Shown here: piece after piece, positions 26,001 to 55,800 of the stretch | Position numbering within the stretch: position 1 is the stretch's first letter | Layout: every line of letters starts with the position of its first letter | Assembly: GCF_036417845.1 (NCBI RefSeq) | Contig: NC_089980.1 | Span: 44,080,501-44,144,500, forward strand | Origin: Apteryx mantelli | Taxonomy: Eukaryota > Chordata > Aves > Apterygiformes > Apterygidae | Length of the DNA stretch: 64,000 bases | Direction of reading: 5' to 3' | Position numbers and translations under genes: made by a program | Notes under the pieces: generated by a model | What the model was told of the DNA's origin: nothing | Seen by the model: the letters and a program-made list of their open reading frames with translations, nothing else | Databases searched by the model: none

Positions 26001-27034
26001 ATTGGCAAGGATACCTTTTGCAATGCATAAGCACAAAGGAATTGAGTGTAGTTTGAACCCACAACATTTAACTGCCTGCCTTCGACCATTAGACCCGCAA
26101 TCCTCTTGTAGCACCCAATCCTCAATACAGTAATTTGCCATCTGAGTTTAAGGGTAAAAAGACCTGCTTGGGCTTTTTAATTAGAAAAAAATATGATAAC
26201 AGAAGAAAAGCTTATACCTATACCGTTCTGAAATATAACTGAAATGGCTGAAAGTACTAGCCTTGTTTACACTTGAATAACTTAGCCACAAAAACTAAGT
26301 ATGTTACATACTGTTAACTTTGCCAGAGCATCACAGTATTAATTAGGCTAAGGACTTCTTTTTTTTTTCTTACATTACCATCATCACACAAACAACTTCT
26401 ACTTAAATATGACATCATGTTAAAAAAAGATAGTATCCGAAGGCATAGCAAATCAAGTTTAAACAGCTGATCTCAAAAGCAGCACCCTGCTTTCTGCACC
26501 CTTGAAAGTTACTAGCATTGGAATAAACTGGCTGTAATCTGGGCGGGGGGAGGCTGGTCTTTAAGAAAGCAGGGGAATACTGAGCAATGCTTCATCAAGC
26601 CTGCTTTAGGGGAAATAATTTATAAATTCGGATTAATGGCCTGCTCTTCTGAATATTAATTAACAACTGCCGCTCATTAACCGAGGTAACTTTTTTTTCC
26701 TCCCCCCTAGAAAGAGCATTAACGAGTTACAAGGCTCCCAAACCGGCGCACGACCCCAGCCGGCCACCCGCCCCCAGCCGGGGCTCAGCGAGAGGCGGCC
26801 GCGGCGGGGTCCAAGGAAGCGGGGCCGTTACCACCCCTCGCCCCGGCGGCGCAGCGCTGGCGAGGGCCGTGCCTCGGGCGCCGTCCGCCCCCGCGGCGGA
26901 GCCCAAGGACGGGGCGGGCCCCGCGGCCCGGCGCCCCGACTGACCTCGGTGCCGGCCTCCAGCAGGAGCCAGTCGCCGCTCGCCCCCACCCGGCGGAGGC
27001 ACCAGGCCAGGCGCGAGGCCCCGCGCGCCGCCAT
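13869..27034 (-). CDS. RNF8: RNF8, E3 ubiquitin-protein ligase (FHA and RING), complete coding region
   Basis: RNF8 is recruited to DNA double-strand breaks through phospho-Thr binding by its FHA domain (MDC1) and, with UBC13, builds K63-linked ubiquitin on chromatin. Eight coding exons join in phase to 514 codons: 26945-27034, 23910-24038, 21663-22388, 20591-20653, 18448-18537, 17174-17281, 15913-16117, 13869-14002. Order: FHA (about 15-115), variable linker with KRKFSLEE, coiled coil (about 240-390), C3HC4 RING (393-430), C-terminal tail. FHA ligand residues are seen: R35 in VGRG, S53-R54 in MISRKH, and N76-G77 in SLNG. ATG at 27034-27032 begins MAARGASRLAWCLRRVG, aligning with the human start. 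Human RNF8 has 485 residues; most of the extra length is a long last exon. The largest introns hold only non-coding, repeat-poor DNA. Confidence 0.97.
15480..15518. repeat. Short direct repeat, period 23 bp
   Basis: The word CATACTGATGTAGTC occurs twice in direct orientation, at about 15,480 and 15,503, in RNF8 intron 7. It is a small tandem duplication with no visible function. Confidence 0.6.
15913..17281 (-). CDS. RNF8: RNF8 exons 6-7: C3HC4 RING finger
   Basis: Exon 6 (17174-17281, 36 codons) ends ...LQCTICSEHFIE and exon 7 (15913-16117, 68 codons plus one base) begins AVTLNCAHSFCSYC. All eight zinc ligands are present: C393, C396, C408, H410, C413, C416, C427 and C430, each ten below the human numbers. 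The hydrophobic E2-contact residue before C396 (I395) is kept. The intron falls between the second and third ligand in phase 0. Confidence 0.97.
16215..16262 (+). repeat. G-rich tract with quadruplex potential in RNF8 intron 6
   Basis: The plus strand has several closely spaced runs of three or more G, including 13 consecutive G at 16235-16247. RNF8 is transcribed from the other strand, so the transcript would carry the C-rich complement. Confidence 0.7.
16266..16324. repeat. Tandem duplication of a 30-bp unit
   Basis: Two adjacent copies begin AAATGAAAGCCTC / AAATGAAAACCTC and both end TCTTTAGCCTTCCT. They lie just after the G-rich tract in RNF8 intron 6 and differ by a few bases. Confidence 0.65.
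18448..22388 (-). CDS. RNF8: RNF8 exons 3-5: end of FHA, linker and coiled coil
   Basis: Exon 3 (21663-22388) is the large 242-codon exon: SLNGVWLN, then ENRETAEYEYEV, a poorly conserved Ser/charged linker, then a Gln/Glu/Leu-rich coiled coil. Exon 4 (20591-20653, 21 codons) reads GVKWQHGEENLKEQLAQVLQ plus E, and its donor is GCAAGT, not GT. Exon 5 (18448-18537, 30 codons) is HRALMEELSRSKKDFEE onward. All junctions are phase 0. The coiled coil corresponds to the dimerisation region of human RNF8. Confidence 0.95.
23910..27034 (-). CDS. RNF8: RNF8 exons 1-2: FHA domain, first part
   Basis: Exon 1 (26945-27034, 30 codons) ends at GAG with donor GTCAGT. Exon 2 (23910-24038, 43 codons) runs from VSVGRG to KDNK with acceptor TTTTTAG and donor GTACAG. 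Both junctions are phase 0. The FHA strand-loop residues that contact phospho-Thr (R35; S53 and R54) are intact. The 2.9-kb first intron starts inside the CpG island and otherwise shows no gene. Confidence 0.96.
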
Positions 27035-27116
27035 GGCGCCCGCCCTCCCGCCGCGGCAGGCAGGAGCAATCGCTACTGAGGCGGCGGCGGCGTCTACCCG
27101 CTCCCGGCCGCGGCGC

Positions 27117-27126
27117 TCTCGCGAGA
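27117..27126. promoter_or_regulatory. CGCG palindrome TCTCGCGAGA
   Basis: This perfect 10-bp palindrome is a known element of TATA-less, often bidirectional, CpG-island promoters. It lies 83 bp upstream of the RNF8 start codon and 480 bp upstream of the AARS2 start codon. Confidence 0.7.
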
Positions 27127-27207
27127 CACGAACCCTCCCAGAGCCATGGCGGCGGCGCGCCGCCCAGCAGCCCGGCTAATCGAGCCCAGAGAGCGAGGGG
27201 GGGGTAA

Positions 27208-27218
27208 TGCGCATGCGC
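27208..27218. promoter_or_regulatory. NRF1-type site TGCGCATGCGC
   Basis: The sequence fits the NRF1 consensus YGCGCAYGCGCR in its palindromic core. NRF1 drives many nuclear genes for mitochondrial proteins, which fits AARS2. The site lies between the two divergent genes. Confidence 0.7.
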
Positions 27219-27540
27219 CCTGAGGGCGGTGGCGGTTGGGGCGGTGTTGCTGGGGGGATGGCGGTTCCTTGTGGGGCTGGAGGCCCGGCGCTATTGCGGT
27301 GTGCCGTTCGCGCGGGTTGAGGCGCGGATCCTCCCGCAGAGCGCCCCATGGGCTTGGGAGGGGGAATCGTTACAGTCGGGGTCTTTCGAGGCCCGGGTGG
27401 CGGGCCTGCAGCGGTCCCGAGCTGCTCCCGGCGTACACACACTGAGCGGAGCTGCGAAGCGACCCCCGCTCCCCCTCAGTGGTCGGGCCCAGCTGCGGCC
27501 CTCCTCGATCCCATCGGCCCCTGCAGCGTGCGCTGTTTTG

Positions 27541-27605
27541 CTTCTTCCGCCCTTTTCTATGCTCTTCCCGAAGCCGCCCACGCCCTCCTTCCGCTCTCGG
27601 CCAAG

Positions 27606-27613
<8 letters not shown>
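27541..27613 (+). promoter_or_regulatory. AARS2: ETS-type and YY1-type core-promoter motifs at the AARS2 start
   Basis: Two CTTCCG ETS/GABP-type motifs lie near 27,545 and 27,590, and a YY1-type CAAGATGGCGGC overlaps the AARS2 ATG. In vertebrate promoters such a YY1 site at the ATG often goes with a very short 5' UTR, so transcription may start near 27,550-27,600. The RNF8 start codon also sits in ATGGCGGC, the same YY1-type core. Confidence 0.55.
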
Positions 27614-46283
<18,670 letters not shown>

Positions 46284-46657
46284 AATAAGTGTGATGCATT
46301 GGTGGCAGGACAGCTATATGCAATGAGCTGCAAGCTACATGGACATTTGATGCAGGGCACACATTGTACTCCACTGAGCTGGAAGGTTTAGCAGCTTCCC
46401 TACTGAAGGTTGCTGCACCACTGCATTGGGGCACTTGGCTTGCGGCCAGTAGGGATCAGCAGAGCACCTGCTCCTTCCTGATCCCACTGACTAAATGATG
46501 CTGCCTGTTCTTATCACATGTTGGAATTGAGCCTTGGAAAGGATCAGCTGCCAGAGCAGATCCTAATTCTTCTGAAACAGTGTGGCTCCTGCCATAAGAG
46601 CAGCACTAGGAGGCTCCATGAGGACATTGAGAGCTGGCCCAGTGCTGTCCCAAAGCT

Positions 46658-46663
46658 ATTAAA
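46658..46663 (+). terminator. AARS2: Probable polyadenylation signal (ATTAAA) of AARS2
   Basis: ATTAAA lies 375 nt after the stop codon. A GT/T-rich stretch (GATGTTTCTTGTCTG) follows at about 46,688-46,702, as expected downstream of a cleavage site. A second signal, AATAAA at 47,306-47,311, could give a longer 3' UTR. Confidence 0.6.
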
Positions 46664-46699
46664 GGGTAGAGAGTGGTCGATTCACTGATGTTTCTTGTC

Positions 46700-49370
46700 T
46701 GCTGCATCTTCCTTTCTGCTCTATTCTGGCAGAGGAGCTCCTTCCCTGCAGCCCCATCAGTCAGCACCCGCTCTTGTCTAAGCAGTCCCATCCTGCTGCA
46801 GAACTCAGGACCACCCCTCTCTGATAAAAATGCTATTATAATTTAGAAATGGGAAGAGAAGTCCCCCTGTCTGTGGCCTTAGCCTTTTCAGTATGTGCTT
46901 GTTAGGCTATGCAGTGGTTAGTGCTAAAGCCATCCTTGGTACTGGAGCACAGGGGGAACAAAATCATCCCAGCCTTCACCTCTTATCCTTCTTTCTCCCT
47001 TCTTCTCACTCATAACTCTTTCCTTTTCATACTGCCTCCTGACTTCTTTCACAGTGGATTTTAGGTAGGTGTTGATACATATCTGGTGAGTTTTGGGAGT
47101 GAGGACTGTTGTTGTCACTGCGTTCCAGCATGGAACTCCCCACAGCAGGACACTGGTAACCTAGAGGGGAACAGATCTCACTCCTAAACTGGTTACTTTT
47201 CATGAGCAGTAGCAGCCCCAGCAAACTCAATTGATGAAGACATTTCAGGATGATGTCTAGAGCTCCTGGCCAAATCTCCATTATTTTAGTTACTATATTG
47301 ACCTAAATAAAGAGATGCTGTCTGGCCTGCACCGATCACAAATAGTAGCTGATCTGAAGGTGCAGCAGGTAGTGACATGAGCAGGTTTCACCATGGGAGC
47401 AGTAACAGTGGCTGGGTAAGGACCGATTTCATCAGTGGGTAGGTTTGCCTAGCACTGTGAAGGAGGCAGTAGCTGCATGCTTTTAGAGAGGGGGGGAAGA
47501 AGAGGGGAAGTACAGTGGTGCTGATGGTTGGGGGCAGGAAATGGGCAACAAAGAGTCAGAAGATAAGCTAGCAGTGTGCAAAGGGAAGTGGTTTGATAAT
47601 AGGCAGAAGGCAACCCCTCTGTGGTGAGAGTGATGAGCCAGGAAGGTGATTTTTGAGTGGCCTTGGCAGACTGATGAGAGGCGCTTTTGGTAGCTCAGAA
47701 CAGACTGGAAGTAACTGAAGGAGAGAGGGTTCAAACAAATGCCATGTAGCCAGGACAGAACTGAGCCTTACATACAGGCCTCAGGAATAATCAGCCCTTC
47801 AGCCAGTGGGACACAGCACTGCTTCCACATGTCCTCACTACGTGCAGCATGGGTTTGTAAGGCAGGCTCTGCAGGCTAAGGTGTTTGCCTATTGCTTGAT
47901 CTAGCTTGATCTTCATATAGATATGGATTGATGGCATCAGTCAAGAGGATGTAGTAGGAAATGGTCCAATCTGCTAATTGGAGGCCTGCCATTCCTCTTA
48001 GCTGTCTGCATGAGGGGTAGAAGGTGAATAATTGCTGTGAACAGAGCCTCCTTTCCATTATCTCTTCACTGAGCTGCCCACTTGGGGAAAATGGGAGGTG
48101 AACATACAGTCCTGATTAGGGAAAATGAGTTTTCTTCCCTGTCTCAGTGGCGGTCTAGCCCCAAACTTCCCATGTGATCCCTAAAGCTTAATGCTGCTCC
48201 TACACCTCTTTGCTAAATGCCAGGAAGTTGGTTCTGCAGAGGGCAGGATCTTGCACTTGTATAAGTGTCTGATGGTAACAGGAGGACTTGAGAGAAGAAG
48301 GAATGGAGTGAGCCTTCAAGGGCTGGCAATGCTCTCAACTATCTGCCTGTGCTTCCCCAAAGCACCGACAGTTTCTATAATTGCAGCAAGGATGCAGGCA
48401 GTTGCCTCAGGCTGTCGGTTCAGTAAAATTTCCTTCCATCCAGGGAGGTTAAAACAGGGCTTATTGCAAAGGGGATTGTGAGTTGAGGTGCCTTGGTATT
48501 TGCCCTTGCTGCCAAGAGGCAGCACAGGCCATTTCATCACTCTCCAGTAGTTCAGGCTGCTGCTCACCACAGACTGCCCTTCAGCCTGTTTCCTTACCCT
48601 GTGGTAGAGCAGCTCCGCGCTTTCTCAGAGCTTTTCCATTCCTGCAGCCACCATCTCATTGCCTTTCCCCTTGCTAGCATTAACAAAGAGTCTCTAGTGC
48701 TGGAATACAGAGCATTTGCTGTCCTCTTCAAAAGAGCACTGGCACTGTGGGAAGAGGTGGGAGCTGCGATGTCAGTGGCCTCTTTCCATTTCTGGATGCG
48801 GAGGTGGTGCTGGTGCTTGTAACGTCTCTGCTGGGAACCTGTGCAAAGGGGAGAGAGTTGGAACCTTTGGAGGAGCACTTAAGGGATCTTGTGACAAGGC
48901 CATAGGACTGTTGGAGATGGTGCACGAATAACAAGGCAGGGCTGAGTAGGACACTTCATGCCATTGTTCAAAAGCACTGTTAGTGTCCAGCGTTAAATGG
49001 CTGCTGTGTTTCACCCCAGTCATAGCGGTACTGGATGGGGGAAGGGAAAGGGATGTTATATCCTACTGAGAAAGTGCTTTCCCAAAGTGCTTTTGTGTAT
49101 ATTCATATTACTGTATTAATAGTTGCTACTGAGATTATGTCTCCTTTCAGTATTGGAGAGTAGGTGTGAGGAGGAGGAGACAAATGTTGGGTTGAGCTGC
49201 TCCTGCATCATTTTCCAAAAGCAGATCCTGAGCTTGCCAGCAGCAGCCTTACAGAATGTCACACTACAACACAGAATTAACCCCCTTTGGCCTGTTTTTT
49301 AGCTTAAAAGCCACTGACCCCCTTGTAAACTTCTGCCCAGCCCCTTTAGATGAATGGGTCCATGCACTGA
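46700..49370. other. Intergenic region between AARS2 and the RGS-like gene (tail to tail)
   Basis: No exon with convincing coding features was found on either strand. The AATAAA at 47,306 on the plus strand may still belong to AARS2. The last, unresolved exon and 3' UTR of the RGS-like gene should lie in its right half. Confidence 0.55.
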
Positions 49371-49371
49371 C

Positions 49372-52300
49372 CTTCAGGGTAATGCCTTTACTGATGGAGA
49401 AGGTGTAAGTCAAGCTCCCAATGTTCCTCTGGATGGCCAAGGGCTGCTGCAACAGAGGCAACTGGACTGGTGGCAGAGGGCCTTGGGGCCTTTCAAAGGA
49501 GACCCGTCTCTGCTGCAGGAGCCGTTGGACTCTCAGCACTGTGGGAGGAGACTGGTGCAATGAGTGAGTAACACAGACCTGGCTTCTTGTTTTCCCTTGC
49601 CCATCGTGAACACACCAGCTCTCCTCTCCCCTCCTGTCTCCCATGAGGGAAGTGGCCATTCTGAGTGTGCTCCCCACTTTGAGGGTGACAGACTCAGCCC
49701 TACAGGGAGAAATAAGCCCCCTGTCTGCCCTCACCTCCCCTAAGCAGAAGCATTAAGGGAAGGCTGAAGGATCCTGCAGCCAATTCCAGGCAATTTGGGG
49801 AACCAAAAGATATCAGTTGTATGACAGCTGTAACTGAAGATGGGCCCACCACAACCTTCACTGTATGCACCCCAGCTAGCAAGGGTTATAGGGCTCCCGA
49901 AGCAGAGTAGGGGTGTCTGTGTGACGATCCTACCAGGGGGTCTGTGGGCACTCTTGGGTGACCTCTGCAGCCAGGCTTTCTGGAAGGCGGCCCAGTATGG
50001 CAGCAGGCTGCTGAGGACTGAGTCCCACAGCTCGTCAAACAGCCCTGGAGGTGGTAGAGGCACATCCTTGAGCAGGGAGTGCTCAATTGCTCGCACAGCC
50101 CTCTCTAGCTTCTCCGCATCCACGGCCACCTGCAGGATCAGCCAAAAGACATGCTCAGGCGGGGGAGACTCACTTTGCAACAGCCAAATGCCATGGGGGA
50201 TGAGGCCAGTCCTCAGCAGCCCAGCTGTCTCCAGGCCAGTTTGGCCTCCACTGCTGCATCAGTAGCTGCTTGGATTTCTTGGAAGTGAAGGTGCAACAGC
50301 TCAGGATGCTACCCCAGACTAAGCCAACAAGCAAGGCAGTCTGATTACTCCTGTTCACTGCAGTGTCTCATTCAGTGGGAAATGGCCCTCTTCCCCCATC
50401 CTACTAACTGCTGCCATCAGAGAGCAAAGCAAGACCCTCTTTTCTGCACACCCCTCTTTTACCCCTAGCTTGATCACTGATGGTCTCTCCAGCAAGCCCC
50501 ATGCCCTGTCACCCTCTCCGCCCTTGCCCAAGGCATACCTGCAGCTTGGGCTCCAGCTGGGAGAGGAGGAAGCAGTCCCGGATCACCCAAACCTTCCTCC
50601 TCAGGAAGGCCCTGTTGGGACCACTGCAATGAGCATTCTTGAACTTCTGCACCTCCAACTGGAACCGCAGACCATTCTCCAGCATGGCAGGTCCATGCAC
50701 CTGCAGGTGGTTGAGGAAATGGAGCATCTCCAGGGTTGGCCAGCCCTTGGCAGCAGCCTGAAGGGAGCGACTGAGAGTGTCTTTGTCATCCAGGTTGGGC
50801 TGGGCCACAGCAGCTGATGTGACCTTGGTTTCCCTCTTCTTGAGGTGTTTGAAGGCCACTTTGGAAGCCAGTGTGTGCAAAAGGGGCTCAAGGCTGGACC
50901 AGCCATCCCCCTGGATCTGGGAGGGCTGTACACCATGCCTGCTCAATCCCTTGCTCACCTCAGCCCAGAATTGCTCAAAAGCTGGAGCAACATGTGAAAA
51001 TAAGGCCACTTTGATTTCTTCCAGGCTTGAGTTGCTCACCACTCCCTTGGTCATCTCTGCTTTCAGCCTCTTCTCCAGCTCTACAGGGAGCCGAGGATTG
51101 GCTGGCCCCATCCCTTGCTGCTTCCAAAGGTCCAGGAGTGTCCGTGTGCAGCTGAGTCGCTTCCTATCCTCCAAGGCTGTGAGGCACGACTGCAGTGTCT
51201 GCAGCAGCCCCAGGACCCTCTGCACACAGGAAAGCTGCATCTCCTCCACTGCCTTCCTATAAACCTTAAAAACTACTTTGTTAGTGAGCAGGGCTGCAGC
51301 CTGCTGCCATGGCACTGGCTCTTCTCCTCCTCTGGTCAGGGCAGTGCTGGGGGGACTTCCCAGTTTGGACCCCATTTTTTTTCTCGTTCTTTGCCGCTCA
51401 TGACCCTCATGGGCATGAAATTCAGTATTCCCTTTGCTCTTTCTGAGCCTGCAAGGATATAAGTGGGTCAGCAATGAGGTCACAGCATAACCAAGTCATG
51501 ATCTTATTTGATCTCATGAGATCAGTAGCACTAACACTGCTCTGTAATTGAAGGAAAAAAATGTGTCTCAGCCTACCAAAGAGTAGCTTTGTGGAGACAT
51601 CTGTGTTGCCCATATGACCCCAGGTTGGTGCTATGGGTTGCTGCACTTACAGAAATGCTGTTTTTCGAGACCTGCCATGGCAGACTATTACTGATTCTAG
51701 GAGACAGCATTTCATGCTGTTCTCCTGGCCAAATCCCAGTCCAAAGAGTTGCATTGCACCTTCCCCTTTTCCTGCCACAGAAGGAGAACACGTTCATGTC
51801 CCATGCTACAGACACAATAGCTGCCACATTTCTGCCTGAAACCCTCTGTTTTTCAGTGATAGGTAAAGCAATGCTCAGATGGGAGGGCTTGGGGGAACAA
51901 GACAAGTTTTAAATACAGTTCTCTGGCCAAAATAGCGATCTGCCTTCTCTTTCATTCGTCAGGGATCTAAAGAGCAAGCAGTACCCTGGACACACATTTA
52001 CAAGTCTAAACAGTGAAGACTGCGCGCATACAGAAGGGACAGTGGGAAGCAGGAACCTAATTAAGAGATGATGGTTTTTTAGCTGTGAACAGGTGCTGTC
52101 AAGTTGGCAACAACTCTGTTAGTCCAGATGGACCCCTGAGGTCCTTTAAGGGCATGTGCAATGCAGGGCTTGCCAGCCTGAATCCCAACAGCTATCTGAC
52201 TTTGGCAAAAGGGGAACAGAAAGTACATACTTGTGCCTTTTCACCTTCTTTGCTCCATGAGCTTTACTCTTGGCTACCTGGGCTTCAGAGTGAGAGACTG

Positions 52301-52856
52301 GCACACAGCATCTGCAAGACAGGGGCCATGAACAAGCAGAGCGTGTGTGTCACCAAGAGCCTTCTCCCAAGTGTGCCTGCCAATCAGAATTACTTTCCTG
52401 GTGCAACATAAAGGGGCGACTGACTGAAAGCCAGCATAATCATCCCCTCCCACTGGGAGCTGTGGCCAGCTGGCAGCGAAGAGTGAGTACCAGTTCTGCA
52501 GAAGTTCCTTGCCCTGCCAAATTAAGCCTTTCCCAGCTGCAAGAGCTGTACAGATGGGCTGAGAGCTCAGGCTCTGCAGGAGCTATGCAGGTAACCCCTG
52601 AGCAAATCCCAGCTCTCCCTAGGTGCTCCCCCTGCCACCCAGCCCAGGGCCTGCTGCCTTGGGGACCTGCAGTGCCACACCCATGTTCCTTAGGACTCAC
52701 TCATCTCATAGCGGCAGTAGCGGAGCCAAGCCACGTGGAGGATGGCAAACACACACTGAGCCACAGGCTCAAAAAGCATGGGGCCCACCTGTCCGCAGCG
52801 GGAGCTGAGCATCTCCCGGAGGTGCTGAATGTAAGGCAGCATGTCAGAGCTGAACC
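49372..52856 (-). CDS. RGS-like gene, C-terminal exons including the last RGS-type domain
   Basis: Exons: 52701-52856 ([35 protein letters not shown]), 50539-51293 (252 residues in one exon), 49934-50129 ([34 protein letters not shown]) and 49372-49538 ([35 protein letters not shown]). The long exon ends with [27 protein letters not shown] and [19 protein letters not shown], which with the next exon form one RGS-type domain. After 49372 there is a GTCAGT donor; if it is skipped the frame stays open for 36 more codons to a stop near 49,264. The acceptor at 51293 is weak, and a start near 51,446 is an alternative. Confidence 0.72.
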
Positions 52857-55800
52857 CTGCAGGGAGGGGAAAGCAGCTTGGAGTTTGGTTCTGGAGGCTG
52901 TCTGCGAGCAGAAAGGTCAGGAAGGGCACTGGGAAGCTATTTCTGTCCATGGGGACTAGCACTCTTCCAGTGCACATCAGAAACTTGGTTCCCCACATAA
53001 TGCAAAAGACAGTCCCACAGACACTAGCTCACATAAGCAGGACATAACCCAATACATCCAGGAGCTAAAGACTTCTACTTGCCCTATGCCAACATGCCAT
53101 AATCCTCCCTCACTCCCCCTGCAGCCGTGGCTGTGCCAGGTGAGCAAGGAGGGTTTGGCCAGTGCAGAATCCGGCTGTGGGGCCTCACCAGCACTGCAGG
53201 GAGCCCCAGATGCCAGGTACGTGTGGAAGATGTGCCAGGCCATGCAGTACCACTGCGTCTCGTCTGCCTGCTGCTCCCGTGCCAGCCGGTGCTGTTCCAG
53301 TGCCTGCCACAGCAGCAGGCTCTGGACTGTCTGAGCATCGGTATACCTGGTTGTGGGGGGAAGCAGGAAAGCGGTGAACCCTTGGTGACCCTGGTCTGTC
53401 TCCTCGGGAGTAGCTGATTGAGGCAGAGCCACCCTGTTTACTCGAGGGTTTCACAGAGAGAAACAACATGACCAAGGTTGCCCCTGGGAGCGCTGGCTGT
53501 CACAGCCGGAGGAGCACAGCAGCAAATCCCAACAGTGCAGCCATCCCCTGGGCTGCTCAGGGGCGCTGGGAGGAGGCAGGGGCGCAAGGCTGCCTCACCT
53601 GGTCAGGTAGTAAAGGAAGCCCCCGCCGTCCCTCAGGTCACACTGCAGTGCATGGAGGATGCGGGAGGTCCGGGGTGTCTTGGGAATGTGCCATGGGATG
53701 CTCGGCTGCCAGCATGGCTCTGCGCTGCCTCTCCCACTCCCTGCAGAGCGCCGAACCTGCGTCAAACACAGCACAGCATGACTGTAATGGCATCTTGCCT
53801 TTGGTGAAAGATGCACCTGGGGAAACAGGAGAGCTCTGCCAACAGGCATGGCCAGAGACCAAGCTTATTGGGAGGGGAAATAACCAGTGGCAAAACCCAG
53901 CAGCCATTAACAGTCACCCTCAGCCAGGGCCCAGGGTGTCTCAAATGGCAGAGGGAAAGTGGAGGTCATATTTTTGGCTCTTCTCATCCATGCTCACCAT
54001 GCTCCACCCTCTCCCAAGTCCTTCCAGTCCCTGCGGATCCTCGGGGGTGGATCAGCTTGCATTTCCTCCCTATTATCTGACTGCAGATCTCTGAAGCAAG
54101 GGCTGAATAGTAAGCCCCAGGCTAGCAAAGCACTGAGGGAACCAGAGATTGTGTTGGTACTATTTTAACTGGACCCTTGCTCCCAGCATGGCTTCAGTCA
54201 CGTTGGGTAGAAGTTTCTCATCACCCCAGGCTGCTGAGTAGCTGTTAGCATTGGATTTGGCCACTGTGGGACCTGTGCACCTGCCCAGCAAGGATACCTA
54301 CACAGAGCCAGCCCGTGCTTCTGTCTGCACCATCCTCACATTGGTCTTCCACAGGAGGAAGAAGCTCAAACACCTGCAGTGAAGGCAGGAAGGTGGCGGG
54401 CAGGGAAGTCTTGGGCTTGTAGTCCGGCTTGGGTGTGAGCCTACAACAGAGGTAAACTAAACCAAGGAGAACACCTGACTTCTTCAAACATTTCTTTTTT
54501 TCTTTTTTCTTTTTTTTTTTAAATCATGAAAGGGGAAAACTGGGCCAGAGGGAAAAGATGGGATTGAATGATTCATGCAGTGAGTCAGTGGCAGAGGGAG
54601 GAAGCCAAGTCACATCCTTCTGGGGAAGATGGCTCTCCCTCACGTGCTCTCCTGACCCCTGTACCCCTCTCCTGCCACCAGGGAGAAAGCTGCTGAGTCC
54701 TGGGCCAAGGTGAGTCTGAGTCCCTCCTTCCTTGCCCATGGCATCTTCAGTCAGCAAGGGGATGAGGAACACAGTAGCCCAATGCAAGCTGCTGTTTGTC
54801 CAGTACCACAAGGAATCCTAGCCCTCCTGCAGCAGATACACATAAGCAGTACAGAAACTGCCCTGAGACAACACAGGGCACCAACCTGAGGCGAGCAGCT
54901 CGCCAACGGTGGATGAGAAACCTGGGAACCCAGTAGGAGCGCAGGCGCCTCAGGGCATCGTACCGGGTCCTGCTGAGGATGGCAAACGTCGCTGCCGCTC
55001 TGTCCTGGCTCTGGTACGGCTGCCCACACCAGGAAAGAGAGAAGAGGGAGCTGCAGCTGCATCACCCACTGGGCTTGGGCAACCATGCTTCAGGAGGGTC
55101 CTTCCTGTCCTCAGCCACTGCTCTGGGCTGTGGCTACTGTCTTCACCAGCTCAGAGGCCAGGGGTGTGGGGCAAAACCCAGTGCCCTGCTCCTGCCCACC
55201 ACCCCTGCAGTGACTACAGTAACAATGCCAGCAGCCTGGATGCCGCACTGGCCCTGGGCACCACAGCAGTATGAGCTAGGGCTGGTTTCAGGGCTAGGGA
55301 AGGCAGCCCCAAGCTGGGGGGGGGGGGGGGGGGGGGGGGGCTCAGGCCCTGCTCTCTCATGCCCACCAGTGGCTGTGGAACACCAAACAGAGCCACAGCA
55401 TGCAGCCACCCATGCAGCGGGGTGGGAAAGCCTTCCCAGGCATGCCTGCTCACCGGGGAGGTGGAAAACAGGTTCAGTGCGTACTTCTCCTGAATGTGCC
55501 TGGGGGAAGATAACCAGCTTCAGGCTGGGAGTGTGGCACAGGGGTGGCTGAGCACGCGGACCACAGTCCCCATTGTGCTCAGGGAGGAGCTGCACCATCC
55601 CTCCGGACACCCACGCTTACCACAGGAGGTTGGTGCGGAAGAGCTGAGCCTCCCAGTCGGTGGCGTTGACCTCTAGGCACTGGGTGCACTCCTTGAAATC
55701 CTCGCAGTCCAGCCACAGGTGAAGGAGCCGGAGCCCCAGCGTGCCACGGAGAAACTCCTGGAAGAGGTCCATGCCCGCCCTCTGCAGCACAGGCGGCAGG

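Noticed and set aside
27348-27605. In-frame N-terminal extension of AARS2 from an upstream ATG
   Set aside because: The extension lies in the GC-rich shared promoter, resembles no synthetase or presequence, and the ATG at 27606 matches the human start and has a better context.
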